Shown here in pieces: positions 1-6,150 of a DNA stretch of 11,861 nt (position 1 is its first letter; each line of letters opens with the position of its first letter). A program made the translations under genes and the position numbers. The notes under the pieces were generated by a model. It was given only the letters and a program-made list of their open reading frames with translations, searched no databases and was not told where the DNA came from. The DNA lies in contig DAICZV010000023.1 of assembly GCA_027310975.1 (NCBI GenBank), positions 1 to 11,861 on the forward strand, given 5' to 3'. This DNA is from a bacterium (GTDB taxonomy: Bacteria > Patescibacteriota > Minisyncoccia > UBA6257 > GWB1-50-10).

Positions 1-1139
1 ATTTTATATTTGCTGATAGAATTATAGAAGAGATCGTACAGAAACTTTCCGGTATTTTTTCTTATGTTTTCGCTTTTATCTCTCGTTCTTACGCCCCATG
101 CGTAATACCAACCAAATTCTTTGACGCGATCTATAAGCAGTTCTAATTGCTTCTGATCATAACATGATTCAATAAACCCCCCGATTTCTTTAAAGAAAAT
201 ATCGATCAACTCATCGTTAAGTTCGTAGTTTTTCTGATAGCCCTCTTTCAAGCTAACATGGTTATTCTCCTGATATACCAGCCTAAAATATCTTGTGACT
301 AGAGAAATATAGTTTAACTGACCAATATTGGCTAAGCCATTAAATCTGTACTCTCCAAACAAAACTCGCAATAGTGGACTGTCCCTATCTTTAATCATTA
401 CGTCATCAAGACAAAACAAACCATTTGGGTAAATCTTTTCTCCGATAAACATATTTAGAAACGAGTCACTATTCTCTAAGGACTTAACCATTAGCCGCTT
501 TAGGAAAAATTCTATATGAGACAAATCCTGCCCTCCTTTCTTTTCCTTGTCTCTATAAAAGTCTATAGCACGCCCAAAGACAAAATAGGATTCAGAGAAA
601 TATTTAAGGAAAATATCGCTAGCAAAGTCATTCCTGAATATCTTTTGTACCTCTTTATTGCTCAATGAAAGATCGAGCAAATTTTCAAACAATTCTATGG
701 AGCCACGAATAATTTGCGCTTTATCTAAGTGAGGGTTAAATAATGTTCCGGCTAAAATATCCTGAAAAATAGCAATTTGATTTTTATTGAGTTGTTTGAG
801 CCGACTAAGAATAACCCATAGATAGATCCCTATTGCTACACCCATGAAAATTGCACCAGTAATTTCAAAAATGAATGGGTATCCAAGAAAAAGCCCATCC
901 AGTTCTCCTAGAAATGCCGAGACTATACTCGCAGCAGCGAGCAAAAGAGCTAACCTTCTTTTCCTGTAATTTAAGCTGAACCTTAATTCTCCCCTATTTG
1001 ATATAAATTCAATAAATGCAACGACTATGGCGAGAGCTGTGATTGCGACACCTAAATTATATGAGGAATGAGTTCCCCAAATCGGGTTGCTTAAGATGAT
1101 GCTGACCTCATTTGTGAGAATATGGATAATTTTGCCCAT
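1..1139 (-). CDS. Partial AT-rich three-helix membrane protein, unknown function (C-terminus off the left edge)
   Basis: Reading the minus strand from the ATG at 1139 gives 379 codons without a stop, running off the window. In DNA this AT-rich, that open length is strong evidence for a gene. The protein starts MGKIIHILTN and has three hydrophobic segments (about residues 26-46, 61-82 and 87-112), then a soluble, charged, helix-rich part from about 115 to the edge. That part has many Phe/Tyr/Asp/Lys residues, including SLVTRYFRLVYQ near residues 285-300. I do not recognise the family. Membrane helices plus a cytosolic domain is a layout seen in some phage-defence effectors, but nothing here proves that role. 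GC content is far below its neighbours and 14 of 20 Arg codons are AGA/AGG, which suggests horizontal transfer. An in-frame ATG at 1193 would add 18 residues; neither start has a clear ribosome binding site. Confidence 0.8.
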   Translation of the reverse strand, partial: MGKIIHILTNEVSIILSNPIWGTHSSYNLGVAITALAIVVAFIEFISNRGELRFSLNYRKRRLALLLAAASIVSAFLGELDGLFLGYPFIFEITGAIFMGVAIGIYLWVILSRLKQLNKNQIAIFQDILAGTLFNPHLDKAQIIRGSIELFENLLDLSLSNKEVQKIFRNDFASDIFLKYFSESYFVFGRAIDFYRDKEKKGGQDLSHIEFFLKRLMVKSLENSDSFLNMFIGEKIYPNGLFCLDDVMIKDRDSPLLRVLFGEYRFNGLANIGQLNYISLVTRYFRLVYQENNHVSLKEGYQKNYELNDELIDIFFKEIGGFIESCYDQKQLELLIDRVKEFGWYYAWGVRTRDKSENIRKNTGKFLYDLFYNSISKYK

Positions 1140-1169
1140 GTGAGGATTAGCTCGATTTAGGTTAATGAT

Positions 1170-1189
1170 AACCGATTTCTCGGTTTTTT
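1170..1189 (+). terminator. Terminator-like hairpin upstream of the ABC-F gene
   Basis: On the plus strand a 6-bp stem (1170-1175 with 1180-1185) encloses a 4-base loop and runs into a T-tract (1184-1189). The minus strand has no T-tract after the hairpin, so it would act only on plus-strand transcripts. No plus-strand gene lies upstream in this window. It could be an attenuator in a longer ABC-F leader, a remnant terminator at the edge of the AT-rich insert, or chance. It would lie inside the left gene if that gene starts at 1193. Confidence 0.35.
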
Positions 1190-1223
1190 CCATCTAAAAT
1201 CACTGCGGGCCTTTCTTTTTACG

Positions 1224-1241
1224 CATAATCTCGTGTAAGAT
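1224..1241 (+). promoter_or_regulatory. Candidate -10 elements for the ABC-F gene
   Basis: Two candidates are seen: CATAAT at 1224-1229 and TAAGAT at 1236-1241, the latter placed to start transcription about 2 bases before the ATG at 1250. That position matches other promoters in this window. Neither has a convincing -35 box, so this is tentative. Confidence 0.3.
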
Positions 1242-1249
1242 GATGGCTT

Positions 1250-2704
1250 ATGGCCCAGGACGAAGTCATACTCCGGTTTAATAAGGTTTTCTTTGAATTC
1301 GGCAACAAACCCATCCTTAAGGATGCTGATTTTTCCGTGCGCCGCGGCTCCAAGGTGACTTTGATGGGCCAGAACGGCGCCGGCAAGACAACCATTTTTA
1401 AGCTCATCACGGGCGAACTGAAGCCCGAATCGGGCACGATAAGCATCGGAGAAGGCCTCACGATCGCGACGGCCAAGCAGGTCATCCCCCGCAGCGAGAT
1501 GGAACTCACCGTCCGGGAGTTCTTTGAAAAGGCCTTCCCGGCAAAGGTCTATGACATAGAGCCACGGATAGAAAAAATCCTGGAAGTGGTCCATCTGGAC
1601 GCGCCCCAGGACAAGCTCCTCAAAACATTTTCGGGCGGTGAGCAGGCGCGGCTCCTCCTCGCCCAGGCGCTCATCCAGGACCCGGACATCCTCCTTCTGG
1701 ACGAGCCGACGAATAACCTGGACAAGCAGGGCATCAGCCACATCACGCAGTTTTTGATTGACTACAAAAAGACCTGCATCGTTATTTCCCACGACGCCGA
1801 TTTTTTGAACTCGTTCACCCACGGCGTCCTTTATCTGGACGTCTTTACCCACCAGGTGGAACAGTACACCGGCGACTACTTCAAGGTGGTGGAGGATATT
1901 AAGGCGCGGCTGGAACGCGAGCGGATGAAGAACGCCCGGCTCCTTAAGGACATTGAGAACCGAAAAGAGCAAGCCAACTTCTTCGGCCAGAAGGGCGGTC
2001 ACATGCGGGATGTCGCGAAGAAGATGAACGCGAAGATAGACGAGTTAAGCGAAGAGATAGTGGAGACGCGCCAGGACGACAAGACCATCCGGAGCTTTGC
2101 CATCCCCTGCCAGGAAGATTTGGTCGGCGCGATATTGAAACTGGATTCGGTTTCCGTGATGAAGGGACACAAGCCGACAGCCAAGAAAGTGAACGTCGTC
2201 CTCAAGAAAAAGGAACGCCTGCTTCTTTCGGGACCGAACGGCATCGGCAAGACGACGCTCCTGGAGCGCCTCGCCTCCGGCCACGTGAAGGGCGAACACA
2301 TCGCCCCCGGCACGCGCGTGAGCTACTACCGCCAGGATTTCTCCACCTTGGATTTTGAAAAGACCGTGTACCAAACGCTCGTGGAGGCCGCCGAGGACCG
2401 GACGGAAGAAGGCCTGCGGTCGCTCGCCGCCGGATTCCTTTTAGACAGCGAGATATTAAAAACAAAAGTGGGCGCGCTCTCCGAAGGCCAGAAGGGCCTG
2501 ACCGCTTTCGCGAAGATCGCCCTGGAAAAGCCCGGACTGCTGATATTGGACGAACCGACGAACCACATTAACTTCCGCCACATACCCGTCATCGCCCAGG
2601 CGCTGGACCGGTACGAAGGCGCGATGGTCCTGGTGAGCCACGTGCCCGATTTCGTAAAACAGATAAAAATCACCCAGGTTTTGGACCTCGGAGAACTGAA
2701 GTAG
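1250..2704 (+). CDS. ABC-F family ATPase (ribosome-associated translation factor type), divergent second site
   Basis: A 484-residue soluble protein with two ABC ATPase domains in one chain and no membrane segment, the layout of ABC-F proteins, which bind the ribosomal E site to rescue stalled ribosomes or protect against antibiotics. Domain 1 has Walker A GQNGAGKTT (40-48), signature FSGGEQ (127-132), Walker B LLLDEPTNNLD (148-158) and switch His181 (SHD). A charged linker/arm region spans about 205-290. Domain 2 has Walker A GPNGIGKTT (328-336), signature LSEGQ (410-414) and Walker B with LDEPTNHIN (433-441). Domain 2 is unusual: the D-loop Asp is Asn441 and SHD is replaced by SHV (463-465), though the catalytic Glu435 is kept. 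The length is below the roughly 530-560 residues of EttA/Uup types. The start at 1250 is fixed by an in-frame TGA at 1241. The exact subfamily, housekeeping or resistance, cannot be decided from sequence. Confidence 0.93.
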   Translation: MAQDEVILRFNKVFFEFGNKPILKDADFSVRRGSKVTLMGQNGAGKTTIFKLITGELKPESGTISIGEGLTIATAKQVIPRSEMELTVREFFEKAFPAKVYDIEPRIEKILEVVHLDAPQDKLLKTFSGGEQARLLLAQALIQDPDILLLDEPTNNLDKQGISHITQFLIDYKKTCIVISHDADFLNSFTHGVLYLDVFTHQVEQYTGDYFKVVEDIKARLERERMKNARLLKDIENRKEQANFFGQKGGHMRDVAKKMNAKIDELSEEIVETRQDDKTIRSFAIPCQEDLVGAILKLDSVSVMKGHKPTAKKVNVVLKKKERLLLSGPNGIGKTTLLERLASGHVKGEHIAPGTRVSYYRQDFSTLDFEKTVYQTLVEAAEDRTEEGLRSLAAGFLLDSEILKTKVGALSEGQKGLTAFAKIALEKPGLLILDEPTNHINFRHIPVIAQALDRYEGAMVLVSHVPDFVKQIKITQVLDLGELK

Positions 2705-2709
2705 GCGTT

Positions 2710-2718
2710 TGTTATAAT
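2710..2718 (+). promoter_or_regulatory. Extended -10 promoter giving a leaderless transcript
   Basis: A perfect TATAAT (2713-2718) is preceded by TGt, forming an extended -10 element; no clear -35 box is present. Standard spacing puts the transcription start at 2725, the A of the next gene's ATG. The gene therefore probably has its own leaderless transcript although it sits only 20 bases after the ABC-F stop. Confidence 0.65.
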
Positions 2719-2724
2719 GAGGGT

Positions 2725-3840
2725 ATGAAAAGAGCCACTTTAGGTTGGGGGGTAGGCCTGGTCGCGATAGTATTGCCGCTCATTTCTTCCGCGGCGTACT
2801 TCCAGGCCGGGAAGGCGGTCAATATCGCCGCGCAGGGGGTAAACGACAACGCCTATGTCGCGGGCGGCGCCGTTACGATTGCAGCGCCGGTCTCGGGCGA
2901 TCTTTTCGCCGCCGGAGGCACCATCTTCGTTTCCAGCAAGGTCAGCCAGGACGTTATGATGATTGGCGGCACGGTCATCGTTTCGGGCTCCTCGGCGCAG
3001 AATTTTAGGGTCGCGGGCGGCAACGTGACCATCGGGAGCATCATAAACGGCGAGCTCGTCGGGGCGGCCGGCAATTTTACGATTACGCCGGACACGACAA
3101 TCGCCAAAGACGCGTACCTCGCGGGCGGTGCGGTGACATTCAACGGCCATGAATCAGGCAATTTGAACATCGCGGGCGGCTCGGTCATCATCGGAGGCAC
3201 GGTGGACGGCAATTTGAAGATAACGGCCACGAAGGACGTCACAATCGCCTCGGGCGCGGTCATCAAGGGCAATTTGGAATACACCGCTCCTAAAGAAGCG
3301 AGCGTAGAGAGCGGCGCGCAGGTCTTAGGCACGACGACCTTCCATGAAGCGGCCGCCTCCAAGGCCGCCGTGGGCTGGCTCGCCGGAATTTTTACCTTGG
3401 GACTGCTACTCAAGTTCCTGATGACGCTCCTTCTCGCCTATCTCATCTGGTACATCTTCCGCAAGGACGCTCTCGCTCTGCTTGAAGAGTCCATAACGCA
3501 CTTCGGCAAGTCGCTCCTCCGGGGATTCATCTTCCTCGTCGCGGTGCCGATCGCGGCCATCATCGCCTTCGTCACGATAATCGGCGCGGGCCTCGGCGGC
3601 ATCGTCGGCGTCATCTTCGCCGCACTTGCCATGCTCGCACTCCCGGCGACCATCCTCGTCGTCTCTTCGCTCATCTTGAAGCGCCGCGCGGAGCTTAAGT
3701 GGTACCACATTCTGCTCGGCGCCGTAGTGCTCCAGATAGCGGCTCTCATTCCCTTCATCGGCTGGATTGCCTGCTTTATCGTCTGGCTCGCCTCTTTCGG
3801 CGGACTCCTTGCCGTCCTCGGACGCAAATTCCAGAGATAA
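2725..3840 (+). CDS. Bactofilin-like beta-repeat domain fused to a multi-pass membrane domain
   Basis: A 371-residue protein. Residues 1-24 form a signal or anchor segment. Residues about 30-205 carry a beta-solenoid-like repeat: a (V/A)-(A/I)-G-G-x-V-x-I core recurs at residues 46, 63, 80, 97, 114, 133 and 150, mostly every 17 residues. This resembles the polymer-forming cytoskeletal (bactofilin) fold. Residues about 217-368 hold roughly four hydrophobic helices (about 218-245, 266-288, 290-317 and 328-362) with a basic RKF end. The repeat domain follows the signal segment, so it likely lies outside the membrane, unlike classical cytoplasmic bactofilins. The family is often labelled a polymer-forming cytoskeletal or integral membrane protein in Patescibacteria; a surface scaffold role is inference. 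A strong terminator follows 15 bases after the stop. Confidence 0.82.
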   Translation: MKRATLGWGVGLVAIVLPLISSAAYFQAGKAVNIAAQGVNDNAYVAGGAVTIAAPVSGDLFAAGGTIFVSSKVSQDVMMIGGTVIVSGSSAQNFRVAGGNVTIGSIINGELVGAAGNFTITPDTTIAKDAYLAGGAVTFNGHESGNLNIAGGSVIIGGTVDGNLKITATKDVTIASGAVIKGNLEYTAPKEASVESGAQVLGTTTFHEAAASKAAVGWLAGIFTLGLLLKFLMTLLLAYLIWYIFRKDALALLEESITHFGKSLLRGFIFLVAVPIAAIIAFVTIIGAGLGGIVGVIFAALAMLALPATILVVSSLILKRRAELKWYHILLGAVVLQIAALIPFIGWIACFIVWLASFGGLLAVLGRKFQR

Positions 3841-3854
3841 GGATTGAACTCGGC

Positions 3855-3882
3855 AAAAACCCCGCCCGAAGGCGGGGTTTTT
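3855..3882. terminator. Bidirectional intrinsic terminator after the beta-repeat membrane gene
   Basis: A perfect 12-bp stem (3855-3866 with 3871-3882) has a CGAA tetraloop, a GC-rich core and five A and five T at the two ends. It can terminate transcription on either strand and separates the upstream genes from the cold-shock promoter just after it. Confidence 0.93.
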
Positions 3883-3890
3883 CGTCCTTG

Positions 3891-3919
3891 TTGACAAATT
3901 AGCGCCTATCTGCTAATAT
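3891..3919 (+). promoter_or_regulatory. Strong promoter of the cold-shock gene
   Basis: A consensus -35 TTGACA (3891-3896) lies 17 bases before TAATAT (3914-3919), which is preceded by TGc as in an extended -10. It is the best promoter in the window. The predicted start is near 3926, giving a leader of about 47 bases, while several other genes here look leaderless. Confidence 0.85.
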
Positions 3920-3972
3920 GGAGCTTAAAGCATAGGAAACGTGGTCGAATTCCTGCAGAAACAATAAATATC

Positions 3973-4170
3973 ATGAACGGAACTATCAAAAAGCTCACGG
4001 ATCGTGGATTCGGTTTTATCGCTCGCGAAGGCGAAGCGAAGGACCTTTTCTTCCACTCCAAGGAGCTCAAGGGTGTCGCGTTTGATGACTTGAAGGTCGG
4101 TGATGCCGTCACCTTTGATGTCGTTGATAGCGAGAAGGGCCCAGCCGCGACGAACGTGTCGCGGGTCTAA
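3973..4170 (+). CDS. Cold-shock domain protein (CspA family)
   Basis: A 65-residue single cold-shock domain, the usual CspA length. It binds single-stranded RNA or DNA and acts as an RNA chaperone in the cytoplasm. RNP1 appears as RGFGFIAR (residues 11-18) and RNP2 as DLFFHS (24-29), both with their aromatic residues intact. The C-terminal half has the typical VGDAVTFDV and KGPAATNV strands. The gene is a single transcription unit with its own strong promoter upstream and a strong terminator downstream. Its leader of about 47 bases has no clear Shine-Dalgarno sequence directly before the ATG; the nearest purine tract, AGGAA at 3934, is about 35 bases upstream. That leaves room for leader-based control of the kind known for cspA genes, although no specific structure was identified. 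Confidence 0.96.
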   Translation: MNGTIKKLTDRGFGFIAREGEAKDLFFHSKELKGVAFDDLKVGDAVTFDVVDSEKGPAATNVSRV

Positions 4171-4175
4171 CCCGA

Positions 4176-4218
4176 AAATAAAAACACCCCCGACTTCGCG
4201 TCGGGGGCGTTTTTATTT
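4176..4218. terminator. Bidirectional intrinsic terminator after the cold-shock gene
   Basis: Arms 4176-4194 and 4200-4218 pair over 19 positions with one mismatch (A4186 against C4208), a 5-base loop, a GC-rich upper stem and A/T-rich outer stem ending in T-tracts. It lies just after the cold-shock stop and before the permease promoter. Confidence 0.92.
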
Positions 4219-4234
4219 ATGGCGCGAACTGCAC

Positions 4235-4240
4235 TATAAT
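4235..4240 (+). promoter_or_regulatory. -10 element of the permease-glycosidase operon
   Basis: A perfect TATAAT ends 8 bases before the ATG at 4249, so transcription would start about 2 bases before the start codon. No good -35 box is visible; the region upstream is the terminator's T-tract. A 5-bp inverted repeat (ATTCA/TGAAT) surrounds the start codon. Confidence 0.6.
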
Positions 4241-4248
4241 TCAATTAA

Positions 4249-5151
4249 ATGAATTGGCTCTACATCGGCCTGGCGGCTTATTTCTTGAACGCCGTATCCT
4301 TCGTCGTTTCCAAGGCCATGCTCACGGAATTGATCCCCGACGCATGGACCTACACCTTCTACGTGAACATCGTGGGCGCCCTTACGGTCTTTCTGATTCC
4401 CTTTGGATTTTTCGTGCCCTCCCCCGCGGTCATCGCGGCGAGCTTCGCTTCGGGCGTCACTTATGTCTTCGCCCTCCTTTTATTCTATAAGCTCCTCCGC
4501 CGCGAGGAGGCATCCCAAATCGTGCCTTTGACCGGCGGAATGACGCCGCTCTTCGTTTTTATAATGGCCTCCATATTTTTGGGCGAATTGCTCACGGCCA
4601 ATCAGATTGTCGGGTTTATCCTCATCGTCCTGGGCGGATTCATCGTCGCCCACGAGGGCTCCTGGCGGAAACGGATATGGAACATGGAGGCAAAGGTGTT
4701 CTGGGGCGCCGCTCTGGCGGCGGTCCTTTTCGGCGCATCGCAAGTGCTTATGAAATTCGTTTTTGACAATGGCCCGTTCCTGAACGGCTTCATTTGGCGC
4801 GGCTTCGGAGCGGTGCTCGGCGCGGCTCTTTTACTCCTGCCCGCAAAACCCCGGCAAAGAATCTTCGGCTCCTTCCGCCATCCTTCAATAAAGACCGAAT
4901 CAATTTTCGTCGTCGGCCAAATTGCGGCTCTCGCGAGCTTCGTGCTCGTGAACTACGCCTTCTCCCTCGGGCCGGTTTCCCTCGTGAACGCCCTCTCGGG
5001 CGTGCAGTACGCCTTTCTCTTCGGCTTCATCGTCTTCCTCTCCAAGCGGCATCCGGCGATACTCAAAGAGCCGCTTCAGCCGCCGGTCGTGCGCCAAAAA
5101 ATATGGAGCATCGTCCTCATCACCGCCGGCGTCTTCGCGCTCTTTATTTAA
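4249..5151 (+). CDS. EamA-family (DMT superfamily) membrane transporter
   Basis: A 300-residue protein made almost wholly of hydrophobic segments, fitting the ten-helix, two-repeat EamA/DMT fold. The first repeat ends with REEASQIVPLTGGMTPLFVF (86-105) followed by the conserved LGE (111-113). The second has LVNYAFSLGPVSLVNALSGV (233-252), the usual internal half-repeat signature. A charged loop at about 138-149 joins the halves. DMT members move small metabolites, amino acids or sugar conjugates; the substrate cannot be predicted here. The stop codon TAA is directly followed by the ATG of the next gene, so the glycosidase downstream is in the same operon and probably translationally coupled. 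This makes a sugar-linked substrate plausible but unproven. Confidence 0.9.
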   Translation: MNWLYIGLAAYFLNAVSFVVSKAMLTELIPDAWTYTFYVNIVGALTVFLIPFGFFVPSPAVIAASFASGVTYVFALLLFYKLLRREEASQIVPLTGGMTPLFVFIMASIFLGELLTANQIVGFILIVLGGFIVAHEGSWRKRIWNMEAKVFWGAALAAVLFGASQVLMKFVFDNGPFLNGFIWRGFGAVLGAALLLLPAKPRQRIFGSFRHPSIKTESIFVVGQIAALASFVLVNYAFSLGPVSLVNALSGVQYAFLFGFIVFLSKRHPAILKEPLQPPVVRQKIWSIVLITAGVFALFI

Positions 5152-6150
5152 ATGAAACGGATATTGAAAATCGTTGGAACGATAATCGGCGTCATCGCCG
5201 CCGTTTATCTTTTAAGCTTTACCTTGAGCTTCGGAAACGGCGCTCCGGAAACCGGCCTCTCCTTCAGCGAACTTTACGCGAAAGATTTGGGCCTGGATTG
5301 GAAGCAGGCGTATGAAGCGATTCTCACCGATTTGAAGCCGAAGAAACTCATCCTGATGGCCTATTGGCAATATCTGGAACCGAATCAGGGGCAATACGAT
5401 TTTGCCGACCTGGACTGGCAGACGAGCCTGGCGCAGAAGGACGGCCAAAGTGTCGTGCTGGCCATCGGCCAAAGGGTGCCGCGCTGGCCGGAGTGCCACG
5501 TTCCGGGGTGGGCCCAAAAACTCTCGGGCGCCGATTACAGCCAGGCGCTGCTGGCTTACCTGACGGCCATCGTGAACCACTACAAGTCCGACCCGGCAAT
5601 CACGGCCTGGCAAGTGGAGAACGAACCGTATCTCGCGACATTCGGCGAGTGCCTGCCGCTTGACCGGAAGCTCTTTGACCAAGAGATCGCCCTCGTGAAA
5701 CAGCTTGACCCGACGCGGCCGGTCGTAACGACCGACAGCGGCGAATTGGGGTTTTGGTTCAGCGCGGCGAAACACGCCGATATCCTCGGCACGACGCTCT
5801 ATCGGGTGGCCGTTGCTCCCTACATCGGCATCTTCCATTACTTCTTCATTCCGCCGGCCTTTTATACGCTGAAGGCCGCCCTGGTCAAAGAGTTTGAAGG
5901 CGTATCAAACGTCTACATCACCGAACTCCAGGCCGAGCCCTGGACCATAAACGGCACGCCCCTCGCGGGCGAGAGTATGAGCGCCCAAACCACCGACTTT
6001 ACGACCTCCACCCTCGTTAGTAACTTCGCTTTCGCCAAGCGCACCGGCCTTTCCCCCGTCTACTTCTGGGGCGCGGAGTGGTGGTACTATCGCAAGGTTC
6101 ACGGCGACCCGAGCTTCTGGGATATCGGCAAACAACTGCTCTTAGAATGA
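5152..6150 (+). CDS. Membrane-anchored glycoside hydrolase, clan GH-A-like (GH5/GH42 type)
   Basis: A 332-residue protein with one N-terminal hydrophobic segment (about 5-26) after a basic MKRILK, so it is anchored or secreted with the catalytic part outside. The remainder follows a (beta/alpha)8 glycosidase pattern: an early LMAYWQYLEPNQGQYDF segment (68-84), then WQVENEP (153-159) with probable acid/base Glu158, and VYITELQAEPW (254-264) with probable nucleophile Glu258. A late WGAEWW (306-311) resembles the strand-8 aromatic platform. The pair of Glu residues and their spacing match clan GH-A (retaining enzymes); the exact GH family and substrate are not certain. It starts directly after the permease stop and its TGA overlaps the next gene's ATG (ATGA), so the three genes are translationally coupled. 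Confidence 0.83.
   Translation: MKRILKIVGTIIGVIAAVYLLSFTLSFGNGAPETGLSFSELYAKDLGLDWKQAYEAILTDLKPKKLILMAYWQYLEPNQGQYDFADLDWQTSLAQKDGQSVVLAIGQRVPRWPECHVPGWAQKLSGADYSQALLAYLTAIVNHYKSDPAITAWQVENEPYLATFGECLPLDRKLFDQEIALVKQLDPTRPVVTTDSGELGFWFSAAKHADILGTTLYRVAVAPYIGIFHYFFIPPAFYTLKAALVKEFEGVSNVYITELQAEPWTINGTPLAGESMSAQTTDFTTSTLVSNFAFAKRTGLSPVYFWGAEWWYYRKVHGDPSFWDIGKQLLLE

Noticed and set aside
1157..2002. 281-residue open frame on the minus strand, opposite the ABC-F gene
   Set aside because: It lies across a gene with unmistakable ABC motifs on the other strand; it has no recognisable motif and is a GC-rich shadow frame.
3406..3897. 163-residue minus-strand frame rich in Asp, Glu and Arg
   Set aside because: It lies opposite the membrane-helix part of the repeat protein and reads through the terminator hairpin; low-complexity composition fits antisense of hydrophobic codons.
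3918..3935. Five-codon frame (MELKA) just before the cold-shock gene
   Set aside because: Its ATG overlaps the -10 element and lies before the predicted transcription start, so it is unlikely to be transcribed.
3946..3957. GAATTCCTGCAG, which matches adjoining EcoRI and PstI sites of a common cloning polylinker
   Set aside because: Only 12 bases match and the flanks do not continue as vector; the surroundings read as a normal cold-shock leader, so chance is likelier than contamination.
5212..5838. 208-residue minus-strand frame opposite the anchored glycosidase
   Set aside because: No motif, no start signal, and the plus-strand frame carries the catalytic motifs and operon coupling.
6078..6146. 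Upstream in-frame start that would extend GH1 by 23 residues
   Set aside because: The extension lies inside the preceding gene in another frame and is not GH1-like; the ATG at 6147 begins at the family N-terminus and forms an ATGA overlap.
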